The notes: generated by a model not told the origin, from the letters alone. DNA of 19,116 bases from Deinococcus radiopugnans ATCC 19172 (GCF_006335125.1 NZ_VDMO01000041.1:1-19116); one strand, 5' to 3'; counted from the stretch's first letter, positions 1 to 7,775 are shown. Made by a program: numbers and translations.

Positions 1-126
1 TACGGCTCGGAAGAACTGCGCCATGTGCTGCGGTGGGTTCCGAAGAGAATCAGCGAGATCCTACACGTCTTGATATGCCCTTTTCCCGCACTGGGACAGC
101 CGGAAACTGAAGTTGTCAGCTACTGA
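1..126 (+). CDS. Transposase, C-terminal 41 residues (partial)
   Basis: Frame 1 is open from the first base and ends in TGA at 124-126, one base before the repeat boundary. The residues include RHVLRWVPKRISEIL and a short proline-containing tail. A stop codon lying within the terminal bases of the element is normal for compact ISs. The same 41 residues are encoded at the other end of the window on the minus strand. I do not recognise the family. Assignment as a transposase rests on the repeat context and not on a catalytic motif. Confidence 0.5.
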   Translation, partial: YGSEELRHVLRWVPKRISEILHVLICPFPALGQPETEVVSY

Positions 127-127
127 G
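1..127 (+). mobile_element. IS end, left copy (127-bp terminal inverted repeat)
   Basis: Bases 1-127 are the exact reverse complement of 18990-19116, and the match stops sharply at 127 (ATC follows here, a different sequence at the other end). An open frame runs from base 1 to a stop at 124-126, so this is the 3' end of a transposase gene and its IS tip. The IS family cannot be named from this piece. Only the inner end of the element is in the window. Confidence 0.75.
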
Positions 128-337
128 ATCGGCGATGAACACGGACCGGCCCATGAGCTGTTCTTCGGCGACGAGCCGTTTTTTCTGAACATCGGTCACA
201 TGGATCTGAGCCGCGAGAAAGCCACGGAACTCAAACGTCGCCTGTGGGCCGTGCTCGAAGACTTTGAAACTGAGAACACGCCTGGCTCCCCCGAATACAC
301 TGTCGCACTGATGCTGGTGCGCGGCGCGGTGAATTGA
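128..337 (+). pseudogene. HTH-type regulator, C-terminal fragment cut by the IS
   Basis: The frame starts inside the IS tip and continues to TGA at 335-337. Only about 70 residues are native. They include FFLNIGHMDLSREKATELKR and then RLWAVLEDFE, which resembles the dimerisation helix (DLSxEEAxELxRRLxAVLEEF) at the C-terminus of winged-helix ArsR-like regulators. No recognition helix remains. The TTG at 113 lies in IS sequence, so it is not a native start. I read this as the 3' remnant of a regulator gene whose 5' part lies beyond the IS. The family assignment is a weak inference from the helix pattern. Confidence 0.45.
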
Positions 338-552
338 AGAGTGAGCAGGACGGCTCATCGTCTCAAGGCGCGGTGAGCTAGAAAAATCTGGGATGGAAGC
401 GAGTGATTGGACCACACGCGTGAAAGAGCGCCTCAGCGTCAGAGAGGCAGTTCGTCCTTGTCCTTTCACATATCGCGCAGGGCTGCGCAGATATCAGGGG
501 AAATGACGCTCCGTCTGGGGAGAAGCTCTGGAGTGAACCCTGTCCGAGGGGT
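338..552. other. Intergenic, no gene seen
   Basis: No reading frame here on either strand has convincing protein-like composition, a start signal or a recognisable motif. Together with the decayed gene at 553-791 it fills the gap between the truncated regulator and the first histidine kinase. Confidence 0.5.
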
Positions 553-791
553 TCATTCCAGGGCCTCGATTTCGGCCAGCGCCGCCTCACTCCGCGCAGG
601 TCTGCGCCCTGAACCGCGAAGGCATGGTACTGGGCCGGGCGGGCCAATTGCTTGCGCAGCGCGGTCAGAGCGCCCTGGGCTTCAGTCCATGCAAGTTGCC
701 GAGCATCAGCCGGGAAACGCTGTACCACTCTCTCAAAGGAGAAGCTGCAGGTCACGCACCAGGAATCCAAGAAAATACATGCTTCCGACAA
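553..791 (-). pseudogene. Small hypothetical gene with a frameshift
   Basis: On the minus strand the frame from 791 reads a plausible helical protein (RFPADARQL, then GALTALRKQLARPAQYHAFA). After GADLR near 585 the protein-like sequence moves to another frame, reading SEAALAEIEALE and ending in TGA at 553-555. The unbroken frame instead runs on into unlikely arginine- and tryptophan-rich sequence. I read this as a small gene with one indel. The natural start is uncertain and the first residues may not be native. I do not recognise the family. Confidence 0.4.
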
Positions 792-898
792 AGTTGGGCG
801 GTGGTGTGCAGACCAGCTTTGATGTGGCTGCCCACCTCAATGCTGAATTCTCGGCTGTGGTCCTGTTCGGTGAGCCATTTCGAAGTCTGCCCCTGGCC

Positions 899-904
899 TA
901 AGAT
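899..904 (+). promoter_or_regulatory. Candidate -10 box (TAAGAT) for a leaderless start
   Basis: TAAGAT lies 5 nt before the ATG at 910. There is no purine-rich Shine-Dalgarno in the intervening GCCGC or just upstream. TANNNT at this distance is the -10 arrangement known for leaderless mRNAs in Deinococcus. No clear -35 is seen. Confidence 0.45.
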
Positions 905-909
905 GCCGC

Positions 910-2703
910 ATGTCCTTCCCCTCCAGCACGCCTGCGGATCTCTCACTCAACGAGCGTCTGCAAGACGTGACCCATGCCCTTGCGGCGTCCACCACCGTCC
1001 ATGGTGTCTTCGATACCCTGCTCACCTCAGCCCTGGAAGCGGTGGGGGCCACGACTGGAGCCGTCTTGTTGGTCAACGCTCAGGGTGACCGGCTGGAATT
1101 GGCCCAAAGCTACGGTTACAGCCCTGACGTGCCGACCATCTGGAAAGACGGCCCACTCGACGGCAGCATCCCCGCTGGAGAAGCGGTGCTCAAGCAGACG
1201 GCCCTGTTCTTCGAACATCAAGAAGCACTGATGTTGGCCTATCCTGACCTCGAAGAACGCGTGGGGGCCCCGCCACCCGTGGCGACGGCGGTCCTGCCCA
1301 TGTTCGAGAACTGGAAGTCGCTTGGCCTGATCGTCCTGGACTTTACCGAGCCGCACCACTTCACGCAGGAGGAACGCTTTTTCCTGCGCACCCTCAGCAC
1401 CCAGTGCGGCATTGCCCTGGGCCGCGCCCGCCTGATGGCTGACCTGCAGGGTCAAGTCGAGCAGCGCACCCAGCAGCTCCAACACCAGAAAGAAGAAGTC
1501 GAAAGCCGCAACCGCGCCCTGGAAGCGGTGGCCCAGCTCTCACGCGACCTGAGGCTGGAAGACGACCGTTACGCGCTAATCAGGCGGGCACAGCAGAGTC
1601 TTGCTGGCCTGCTGGCTCCGGGCGTGTTCACCTACTTTGAGCTGGAAGGCGAGCAGTGGTGTCTCAAAGCCCAGGTGGGCCAGTTTCAAGATCTCACCGT
1701 ACAAGAGCAGATGGAAACGGGGTGGCCCCGGGCCACCCCAGCGTTGTGGCGCCCGTTCGAGACCCGGCAACCGCTGTATCAGGGCGTGGACACGCTGGGG
1801 AACGCCACGCTTTTGGAGCCTGGGGCGGATGTTCACGCTGTGGCCACTCTCCCGTTGCTGGTGGATGGAGTCCCAGTAGGCTGCTTCCGGGCCGCGCTGT
1901 TCACGCAACGACTCTGGACTCCGATTGACCAGATGGTGCTCGAAACCATCCTGCATGGACTGGGCCTGGCGCTTGAGCGGGCCGAACAAACGGCGCGTTT
2001 GCGGGCGAAGCATGACGCCCTGGCCGCGGCCAATGAGGAACTCGAAGCCTTCGCTTACTCGGTCTCCCATGATCTCCGCACCCCGGTCCGACACCTCACC
2101 AGTTTCGCTCAGCTGCTCCGCACGACGCTGGGCGACCGCCTGGATGAAAAGTCGGCGCGGTATCTGGGCGTCATGGATCAGGCGGCCAGTCGCATGACCA
2201 CCCTGATCGACGCCATTCTGGACCTGTCGCGCACGTCTCAGCAACCACTGCACTTGCGTGTGGTGGACCTGGGCTCCGTGGTGGCCAGTGTCCGTGAACT
2301 GCTCGAACCCGAAGCCTTTGACCGACAGGTGACGTGGACGATCGGGCCGCTGCCACTGGTGATGGGCGACCTGAGCTTGTTGCGTCAGGTCATGGAAAAC
2401 CTGTTTTCCAACGCCCTGAAATACACCGCGCCCCGGGAAGAGGCGCACGTGGAGGTCTGGGCTGAAGAAAGCCCGTACGACTGGCGCATTTTCGTGCGGG
2501 ACAATGGCGTCGGCTTCGATCCCAACTACACCCATAAGCTGTTTGGGGTCTTCCAGCGGCTGCACCGCCAGGAGGAGTTCGAGGGCAACGGCGTGGGATT
2601 GGCCAACGTGCGCCGGGTCATCACCCGGCACGGCGGACTGGTCACCGCCGAGGGCGTCCTGGATCAGGGCGCAACCTTCTCGTTCACCCTGCCCAAAGGG
2701 TGA
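910..2703 (+). CDS. Cytoplasmic tandem-GAF sensor histidine kinase (HK1)
   Basis: This 597-aa protein has no signal peptide or membrane segment. The order is GAF-like domain (about 15-175), a short coiled coil (about 176-210), a second GAF-like domain (about 215-360), then HisKA and HATPase_c. The phospho-acceptor is His387 in FAYSVSHDLRTP. The ATPase shows an N box (MENLFSNALKY, about 495-505), a G1 box (DNGVGFD, about 531-537) and a G2 box (EGNGVGLA, about 558-565). It should autophosphorylate on His387 and pass the phosphate to a response regulator, but none is encoded nearby. The kinase core resembles phytochrome-type kinases, but I see no chromophore-binding evidence. A close paralogue of the core is HK2 at 11180-13030. 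The ATG at 910 is chosen because it fits the TANNNT box at 899 and precedes the first domain. Confidence 0.93.
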   Translation: MSFPSSTPADLSLNERLQDVTHALAASTTVHGVFDTLLTSALEAVGATTGAVLLVNAQGDRLELAQSYGYSPDVPTIWKDGPLDGSIPAGEAVLKQTALFFEHQEALMLAYPDLEERVGAPPPVATAVLPMFENWKSLGLIVLDFTEPHHFTQEERFFLRTLSTQCGIALGRARLMADLQGQVEQRTQQLQHQKEEVESRNRALEAVAQLSRDLRLEDDRYALIRRAQQSLAGLLAPGVFTYFELEGEQWCLKAQVGQFQDLTVQEQMETGWPRATPALWRPFETRQPLYQGVDTLGNATLLEPGADVHAVATLPLLVDGVPVGCFRAALFTQRLWTPIDQMVLETILHGLGLALERAEQTARLRAKHDALAAANEELEAFAYSVSHDLRTPVRHLTSFAQLLRTTLGDRLDEKSARYLGVMDQAASRMTTLIDAILDLSRTSQQPLHLRVVDLGSVVASVRELLEPEAFDRQVTWTIGPLPLVMGDLSLLRQVMENLFSNALKYTAPREEAHVEVWAEESPYDWRIFVRDNGVGFDPNYTHKLFGVFQRLHRQEEFEGNGVGLANVRRVITRHGGLVTAEGVLDQGATFSFTLPKG

Positions 2704-2906
2704 AGAGGCCGCTGAGAGCGGTTGCCGTCGCCACATACCGTGCCGCTCAGTCAGGCGAGTATCGCCCATGCCTTCGACGGGATCCCCTGGAACGGAGGGA
2801 GAAGCGTTGAGGATCAAGCGGCCCGCGGCCTGCACAATGGAATGAACCTCCGGACAGAATCACACGCCAAGTCACTTCGCCCGGGTGGTCTTCGACAACC
2901 GATGAC
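2704..2906. other. Intergenic, 3' of HK1; carries one copy of the IS3 target duplication
   Basis: No gene is seen. A weak dyad (CCGCT-GAG-AGCGG) follows the HK1 stop but lacks a T-run, so I do not call it a terminator. The last four bases (TGAC, 2903-2906) are the left target-site duplication of the adjoining IS. Confidence 0.5.
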
Positions 2907-2982
2907 TGGAGTGGCCCCAAAAGTTGGACGGTTTCGAGTAGAGACTCGGCTCAGCTCAAAGGTACTACATCGGCTTTCCTGC

Positions 2983-3870
2983 TCACCCAGGGGACGGGCT
3001 GACGGCCACATTTGCGGTGTTGTCTCCGCAAAGGGGGGCGGCCTGCCGCCCCCTGGCCTGCTCAGCAAACTCGTCTGGGGTTCGGTAGCCGAGTGACGAG
3101 TGGGGTCTGCGGGCGTTGTAGAACGCCCGCCAATCGTCCAGGAGCACCTGGGCATGTTTAGCGGAATAGAAGACTTCCTGATTGAGACATTCTGCGCGCA
3201 GACGGGAGTGGAAGCTCTCCGCGAACCCGTTCTGCCACGGTTTTCCCGGTTCAATAAACCGGGTGCCTATGTCCTGTACCGCGAGCCAGATCCCGAGTTC
3301 ACGAGCGATGAACTCGGAACCGTTGTCGCTGCGGATGAAGTCTGGCGCCCCGCGCCCTGCAACCACGTCCTGGAGCACGCCCCTCACCTCCTTGGAGGTG
3401 AAGGACGTCGCCACCTGCAAGGCCAGGGACTGCCGGGTGAATTCGTCCGTCAAGGTCAGGATTTTCAGGGTGGTCCCTTCCAGGGTCTGGTCAAAGATGA
3501 AATCGTATGTCCAGACGTGATTGGCGTACTCCGCCTGCATGGGAATTGTTGCTCCAGTGCGGATTTTTCGGGACCCTTTAGGTTTGATGGCGAGGCCTTC
3601 CTCGCGCCAGATGCGCCGAACCTTCTTCTTGTTGATGATGGCCCCTGCTCGGACGAGCAGGGCGTGAATGAAACGGTATCCCCGGCGGGGATACCGCCGG
3701 GCCAGGTCATGGATCTGCTGTCGGAGTTCGCTGTCCTGACGCGGCTTTGCCAGATAGTGCCAGGAGGATTTGGCCAGGCCCACCAGAACACAAGCCCGTT
3801 CGGGCTTGATGTGCGCCGCGACCAGCTGCCTGACCACGGCGCGTTTCTGAGTGGGCGTTACCGCTTTTTT
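2983..3870 (-). CDS. IS3-family transposase OrfB (DDE integrase core), made by -1 frameshift
   Basis: After the slip the protein continues KKAVTPTQKRAVVRQL, then an HTH_21 region (RYPRRGYRFIHALLVRAG) and an rve integrase core. The catalytic acidic residues are visible in WTYDFIFDQ (first D), FIRSDNGSE (second D) and NGFAESFHSRLRAE (E). It ends soon after the usual IS3 tail (YNARRPHSSLGYRTPDEF). The frame has no ATG at its start, and the expected product is the OrfAB fusion. The DDE triad and length look intact. Confidence 0.92.
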   Translation of the reverse strand, partial: KKAVTPTQKRAVVRQLVAAHIKPERACVLVGLAKSSWHYLAKPRQDSELRQQIHDLARRYPRRGYRFIHALLVRAGAIINKKKVRRIWREEGLAIKPKGSRKIRTGATIPMQAEYANHVWTYDFIFDQTLEGTTLKILTLTDEFTRQSLALQVATSFTSKEVRGVLQDVVAGRGAPDFIRSDNGSEFIARELGIWLAVQDIGTRFIEPGKPWQNGFAESFHSRLRAECLNQEVFYSAKHAQVLLDDWRAFYNARRPHSSLGYRTPDEFAEQARGRQAAPLCGDNTANVAVSPSPG

Positions 3871-4127
3871 CCGATGACATCCTTCATCGCGTCGATCTCC
3901 AGGCGCTGCTGACCGACGATCCGCAGGAGACGGGCGTTTTCCTTCTCCAGCCGACGAAGTCGTTTGGCTTCGTCGGCGTTGGTATCGCCGTATTTCTTTT
4001 TCCAGGCGTAATACGACGCGGTGCTGCATCCGAAGTCGCGGCAGAGGTCTTCGACAGACCTCTCGCCTTTTTTGCCGTCCTGCAGGAGTTTGATGATCTG
4101 GTCTTCGGTGAACTGTCGGATTTTCAT
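3858..4127 (-). CDS. IS3-family transposase OrfA
   Basis: This 89-aa protein has an N-terminal helix-turn-helix (TEDQIIKLLQDG, then VEDLCRDFGCSTASYYAWKK) that binds the IS ends. A leucine-zipper-like segment follows (RLRRLEKENARLLRIVGQQ) and mediates OrfA/OrfAB oligomerisation. The ATG at 4127 has GAGG seven nt upstream. The gene ends VIGKKR-stop. The AAAAAAG run at 3864-3870 allows -1 slippage into orfB to make the OrfAB transposase. Confidence 0.92.
   Translation of the reverse strand: MKIRQFTEDQIIKLLQDGKKGERSVEDLCRDFGCSTASYYAWKKKYGDTNADEAKRLRRLEKENARLLRIVGQQRLEIDAMKDVIGKKR
3864..3870 (-). other. Programmed -1 frameshift site (AAAAAAG)
   Basis: On the minus strand the sequence reads GGA AAA AAG CGG TAA in the OrfA frame. 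Slipping back one base gives AAA AAA GCG GTA, which enters OrfB. The A6G heptamer just before the OrfA stop is the classical IS3-family signal. Confidence 0.85.
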
Positions 4128-4307
4128 GACTGGGCCTCGCTTTCCAGCTTAGGGCTGGGACCGAGTCTTCGTCTCTACTCAATGACCGTCCAGTTTCTGG
4201 GGGGCAGACCATGACGCCGTCATTCCACACACCTCTTTGGCACCACCAGAGTTCGAGCGTCAGCCTCAGGGGGCTTCACCAGCAGTGCGCGAAACCGACT
4301 CAAGGAT

Positions 4308-4499
4308 ATGCTGCTGGTTCAGGACACCCTATCGCCCTACAGCAAGGCAGCGCGGTACGCCGCCTTTGTCGTTCATGAGGCCAGGCAGCTCACAGCCCGC
4401 AATGGCTGTCATCTCACGCCCAAACTTGCATTACGGCTCAACGCCTGGGAACTAGAGCATCTGTCAAAAGTGCTGTTTGCTTTTGACCGAACGGAGTGA
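4308..4499 (+). pseudogene. Unrecognised gene fragment truncated by the MITE
   Basis: This frame reads a plausible helical protein (DTLSPYSKAARYAAFVVHEA, then LTPKLALRLNAWEL). The last 15 or so codons and the stop come from the MITE-like element that begins at 4452. The frame stays open upstream of the ATG at 4308 towards the IS3 right end, so the native start may be earlier. I recognise no domain. It may be the middle or 3' part of a gene disrupted by both the IS3 and the MITE. A chance open frame is the alternative. Confidence 0.35.
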
Positions 4500-4600
4500 G
4501 TGAATTTTGCTGAGCATTTGGGACTGATTCAGCTCCGAAGGAGAGAATGGAGGCATCAGAAGTCTTTTTTCTGATGCAGCAATTCGGACAAATGCTCTAG
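4452..4600. mobile_element. MITE-like 149-bp element with CTAG-bounded inverted ends
   Basis: The left end CTAGAGCATCTGTC and the right end (reverse complement CTAGAGCATTTGTC) match at 13 of 14 positions. The interior has no gene but two hairpins: TCAAAAG/CTTTTGA, and GCATCAGAA/TTCTGATGC (9 bp) with T-rich sequence between the arms. A third GAGCATTTG lies inside, near 4515. Short length, inverted ends, hairpins and a palindromic CTAG or TAG at each edge fit a non-autonomous element. Its partner IS is unknown. Confidence 0.6.
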
Positions 4601-4635
4601 CTGTACTTTGGGGATATTCAGGGAGGTGACACGGA

Positions 4636-4658
4636 GGCCAGCATCACGGATGCTGGCC
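4636..4658 (+). other. 10-bp hairpin between the IS701 left end and its transposase
   Basis: GGCCAGCATC, loop ACG, GATGCTGGCC: a perfect 10-bp stem lying 9 nt before the transposase ATG. Such structures in other ISs block translation of transcripts that enter from outside, which is the role I infer here. Confidence 0.5.
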
Positions 4659-4666
4659 TTCCTGCT

Positions 4667-5965
4667 ATGCCTCGTCACCTTCCTCGATGGACTCGACATT
4701 TTCCTACCTGGTTCGCACCTTTCCTGACGCACTTTCGCCACCGAGCCCAGCGAACCTGGGCTCCGCTATACGTCCGTGGACTCTGCAGCACTGCCCATCG
4801 GAAAAGCATGCAACCCCTGGCCGCCGTAGTGGCGCCTGGGAAAGAAGACCACATCCAACAATTCATCACCGATAGCCCGTGGCTGACAGATCCCTTGGAA
4901 ACTCTCCTCGCTCAACGGGCCCAGCAAATGCTCGGCGGGAAAGAAGCCGTCCTGATCATCGACGATACCTGCCTGACGAAGTTCGGCACCAAATCCGTGG
5001 GCGTCGCCCGCCAGTACTCGGGGCAGGCTGGGAAGATCACCACCTGCCAATGCCTGGTCTCCTTGACCTTGGCTCAGCACGAGTTGCCCGTTCCCCTCGC
5101 GTTACGGCTCTTCCTACCGCAGGAGTGGACCCGCGATCCTGCTCGTCTCAGCGCAGCTGGTGTTCCAGTGGAACACCAGCTGCCGCAGACCAAGTGGGAG
5201 CTGGCTCTCAAGGAACTGGACCGGGTGCGCGAACACGTCACCTTCGGCATGGTGTTGGCGGATGCCGGGTACGGGGTGAATGCCCAGTTCCGGCAGGCAC
5301 TGACCGAGCGAGGCCTGCTGTGGTCCGTGGGTACTACCCGTACGCAGACGGTCTATCCCAAGGATGTGCGTTTGATCCCGATCCCCAAGATCTTCCGCGG
5401 GAGAAGGCCGAAACACCCGACTCCCTCTGAGGACCGGCAATCGGTGGAGGAGGTCTTGAACGGTGCTGCATGGCAGCACCTGGTCTGGCGACACGGGACC
5501 AAGGGCCCGCTTGCAGGACGCTTTGCAGCGGCTTACGTTCGCCTGGCCGATGGGGAGGAGAACGCCCAGGGCCAACACCTTCCCGGACAAGCTGCCTGGA
5601 TCATCGGGGAACAGCGGCGGGGGGAGGAACGCAAATACTCCGTCTGCAACCTGCCCGCCAACACACCGTTGGCTCGTCTGGTGGAAGTCACCAAGCGCCG
5701 TTGGGCCTGCGAGTTGACCCACCGGGAGCTGAAGGAGGAAGTCGGCCTGGATCACTTCGAGGGCCGTTCCTGGCAGGGCCTGCATCACCACGCCGTGCTC
5801 TGTATGGTGGCTCTGACCTTCCTTCAATGGCTACGACTCACTCAGCCCGACGATCTGATGGGCGACACCGTTCCCGCCATCCGAGCCGAGGTGGCAGGGG
5901 CGAGTCCCCTGCCACCTCCCTGCCGTCAATGCCGCGCCTGCACAGCTTTATTCAGCGGTCCTTGA
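4667..5965 (+). CDS. IS701-family DDE transposase
   Basis: The 432-aa length is typical of the family. Residues IIDDTCLTKFG hold the first catalytic acidic pair, VLADAGYG the second Asp, and THRELKEEVGLDHFEGRSW the Glu of the last motif, followed by a hydrophobic helix (HHHAVLCMVALTFLQWL). The stop codon TGA is the first triplet of the right inverted repeat. A 13-bp perfect hairpin (5888-5900 with 5906-5918) lies inside the last codons. The frame is intact and no catalytic residue seems missing, so the element may be active. Confidence 0.92.
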   Translation: MPRHLPRWTRHFPTWFAPFLTHFRHRAQRTWAPLYVRGLCSTAHRKSMQPLAAVVAPGKEDHIQQFITDSPWLTDPLETLLAQRAQQMLGGKEAVLIIDDTCLTKFGTKSVGVARQYSGQAGKITTCQCLVSLTLAQHELPVPLALRLFLPQEWTRDPARLSAAGVPVEHQLPQTKWELALKELDRVREHVTFGMVLADAGYGVNAQFRQALTERGLLWSVGTTRTQTVYPKDVRLIPIPKIFRGRRPKHPTPSEDRQSVEEVLNGAAWQHLVWRHGTKGPLAGRFAAAYVRLADGEENAQGQHLPGQAAWIIGEQRRGEERKYSVCNLPANTPLARLVEVTKRRWACELTHRELKEEVGLDHFEGRSWQGLHHHAVLCMVALTFLQWLRLTQPDDLMGDTVPAIRAEVAGASPLPPPCRQCRACTALFSGP

Positions 5966-6084
5966 ATATCCCCAAAGTACAGCTAGTGGTAGTCCGTTGA
6001 CTGGTTGGAAGCGCACACTAGGCTAGGTAATGCTCCACGAATGACTTCCAGAACCTGACCCGTCTGTGATTAGCGGTCGCTCGG

Positions 6085-6107
6085 GTGCCCGGCTTCTAGC
6101 CGGGCAC
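6085..6107 (+). other. 10-bp hairpin between the IS66 left end and its transposase
   Basis: GTGCCCGGCT, loop TCT, AGCCGGGCAC: a perfect 10-bp stem located 13 nt before the first possible ATG. It has the same size and placement as the hairpin in the neighbouring IS701 element. A role against read-through expression is inferred. Confidence 0.5.
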
Positions 6108-6120
6108 TCCTGCCGTTACC

Positions 6121-7539
6121 ATGCTGTCCATGGGCGCGGGGATGACCGATAAAGATCTCTTCGAGATCATCCGTCGCCAGTCCGAGCAGATCGACCAACT
6201 GATCGCCGAAAACAAAGCCCTCAAGGCTGAAATCGCCCGCCTGAAGAAGCGCATCGAGGAACTTGAACGGCGGGAACGCAAGTCCGCCGCACCCTTCAGT
6301 CGTGAGAAACGCACCGCCGATCCCAAGCCACCAGGACGCCGTCCTGGTGAAGGCACGTTCGCGCATAAGTCCCCACCCACGCCGCAACAGATCACTCAGA
6401 CCGTGCAGGTCGCCACGCCGAACACCTGTCCTCGCTGTGGGTTCACGGGGCCGCTGATCTTCACCCGTCAGGACAAGGCCTGGGTCACGGAACTCGCCCC
6501 CCAAAACGCCATGCAGGTCACCGAGTACCACGTGCCCGTCATGGAGTGCCCCCAGTGTCACCACGCGGTGCGTGGTGACCATCCCGACCTGAACGCCGAT
6601 CAGGTGGGCGCGACCGCTCATCGACTCGGCCCTGTCCTGCATGCCACCCTTCAAACCCTGCATCACGAGCTGGGCCTTCCGGTCCGCCGCATCGGGCGGG
6701 TCATGAATCTCCTCGGCGGCATCCAGGTCACGCAGAGTGCGATCACGCAAGCCGCACGGCGGCTTGCGGCTGACGGCAGCGCCTTGTCTGCCCACGTCGA
6801 TGGACTACAGACACAGGTGCAGCAGGCACCGTTCGTGCATCACGACGACACTGGCTGGCGGATCGGCACTCAGAACGCCTGGGTGGGCACCTTCCGCAGC
6901 GCGGACACCGTGGTGTTCCGCGCCAACCTGCGGCACACGAACGTGGAAGTCCGGGAAGGTCTGGGGCAGAATTTCACGGGCGTGCTGGTCAGTGACCGCT
7001 TCTCCTCGTACAACAGCCGTTTCCTGCGGGACGTCCGGCAACAGAAGTGCCTGGCGCACCTGATCCGCAATGCAGATGAGGTCGCCGCTGGAGAACAGCG
7101 GCGACCTGGGCGGGGAGAGCTGTACGGGCAGCGGGTTGCGCAGGTCTTCCGGGATGGCATCCGACTGCATCGGGACGTGACGACGGGTGTATGCACGCGA
7201 GAGGAGTACGCGCAGCAGGGTGAGGAACTCACCCTGCGTCTGGACGCCCTGCTGAATCGGGCGCCGCTCCAGTCGAAAGCGAACGAGCGACTTCGACTGG
7301 GCATCCTGAAGCAGCGCGTGCTGGATCGGTTGTGGCGGTTCCTGAAGGACCCGGACCTTCCACCGACGAACAACGCAGCGGAACGGAGCTTGCGGACGGT
7401 GGTGATGGCGAGGAAGGTCTCGCAGTGCAGCAAGAATGCGGTGGGCGCGCAGACGTACATGCGGATCAAGTCCACCGTGGAGACCGCGCGGTTGCGCGGT
7501 CAGGACCCCGTTGCGGTCCTGACCGGCCTGATGCGCTGA
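6121..7539 (+). CDS. IS66-family transposase
   Basis: This 472-aa protein begins with a leucine-rich coiled coil (about 10-55). A basic linker (PPGRRPGEG) follows, then a CxxC...CxxC zinc-binding region (CPRCGFTG and CPQCHH). The IS66 core shows the catalytic residues in HHDDTGWRI, LVSDRFSSYN and NNAAERSLR. KCLAHLIRN is also typical. ATGs at 6121, 6130 and 6142 are all possible. The one at 6142 (MTDKDLFEII) best matches the usual N-terminus, and none has a strong Shine-Dalgarno. No frameshift or lesion is seen. Confidence 0.92.
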   Translation: MLSMGAGMTDKDLFEIIRRQSEQIDQLIAENKALKAEIARLKKRIEELERRERKSAAPFSREKRTADPKPPGRRPGEGTFAHKSPPTPQQITQTVQVATPNTCPRCGFTGPLIFTRQDKAWVTELAPQNAMQVTEYHVPVMECPQCHHAVRGDHPDLNADQVGATAHRLGPVLHATLQTLHHELGLPVRRIGRVMNLLGGIQVTQSAITQAARRLAADGSALSAHVDGLQTQVQQAPFVHHDDTGWRIGTQNAWVGTFRSADTVVFRANLRHTNVEVREGLGQNFTGVLVSDRFSSYNSRFLRDVRQQKCLAHLIRNADEVAAGEQRRPGRGELYGQRVAQVFRDGIRLHRDVTTGVCTREEYAQQGEELTLRLDALLNRAPLQSKANERLRLGILKQRVLDRLWRFLKDPDLPPTNNAAERSLRTVVMARKVSQCSKNAVGAQTYMRIKSTVETARLRGQDPVAVLTGLMR

Positions 7540-7621
7540 CCGGGTGCTCGGCCTTTCGGCCGACCGCTAATCGCAGACCCTGACCCTTTCAACGCGAGGG
7601 ACGAGCACACTGGAGACCATC

Positions 7622-7705
7622 ATGGGGAAGCAACGAAAAGTCTGGAGCACCGATCTCAAAGAGGGCATTGTCCTGAGCGTTCTGCGCGGCGAACTTGTGA
7701 CCTGA
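7622..7705 (+). pseudogene. IS3-family OrfA, N-terminal 27 residues only
   Basis: The peptide MGKQRKVWSTDLKEGIVLSV, then LRGEL, matches the start of an OrfA helix-turn-helix protein of an IS3 subgroup different from the two other elements here. It stops at TGA in 7703-7705, where the next IS3 remnant appears to begin. About 120 bp of this older element survive between the IS66 and that remnant. The IS66 copy lies at its left edge. Confidence 0.6.
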
Positions 7706-7775
7706 GCCCTGATAACCTGTCCACATGAGAATGGAGCCTCTGGCATCATCGGGGAAGTCCCCCAGGAGGCCCACA

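Larger units (their letters stand above)
2907..4211 (-). mobile_element. IS3-family element, complete, transposase on the minus strand
   Basis: The element is about 1305 bp. Its ends are imperfect inverted repeats: TGGAGTGGCCCCAAAAG at the left, and at the right, reverse-complemented, TGGTCTGCCCCCCAGAAAC. Both continue into related GGACGG and GAGTAGAGAC blocks. It is flanked by TGAC (2903-2906 and 4212-4215), a 4-bp target duplication as expected of IS407/IS51-type IS3 members. It carries overlapping orfA and orfB with an A6G slippery site and no visible inactivating lesion, so it is probably functional or recently so. Confidence 0.9.
4601..5982 (+). mobile_element. IS701-family element, complete
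   Basis: A perfect 20-bp inverted repeat (CTGTACTTTGGGGATATTCA at 4601-4620 and its reverse complement at 5963-5982) bounds a 1382-bp element. CTAG flanks both sides (4597-4600 and 5983-5986), fitting the YTAR 4-bp target duplication of IS701. The left CTAG is also the outer edge of the MITE-like element, so the insertion hit that palindrome. Confidence 0.9.
6062..7578 (+). mobile_element. IS66-family element (single-gene type), complete
   Basis: The ends are 18-bp inverted repeats with one mismatch (GTCTGTGATTAGCGGTCG left, GTCTGCGATTAGCGGTCG right). CCTGACCC flanks both sides (6054-6061 and 7579-7586), a perfect 8-bp duplication as expected of IS66. Only the large transposase is present and the tnpA/tnpB accessory genes are absent, as in the ISBst12 subgroup. 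The element is 1517 bp. Confidence 0.92.

Noticed and set aside
1..127. Terminal inverted repeats as telomeres of a linear plasmid
   Set aside because: The repeats encode a transposase C-terminus with its stop at the inner edge and have exactly the length of a common assembly k-mer, so an IS junction explains them better.
1576..2835. 419-aa open frame on the minus strand opposite HK1
   Set aside because: It is a shadow of the HK1 coding frame: it lies wholly opposite recognised kinase domains and shows no motif or start signal.
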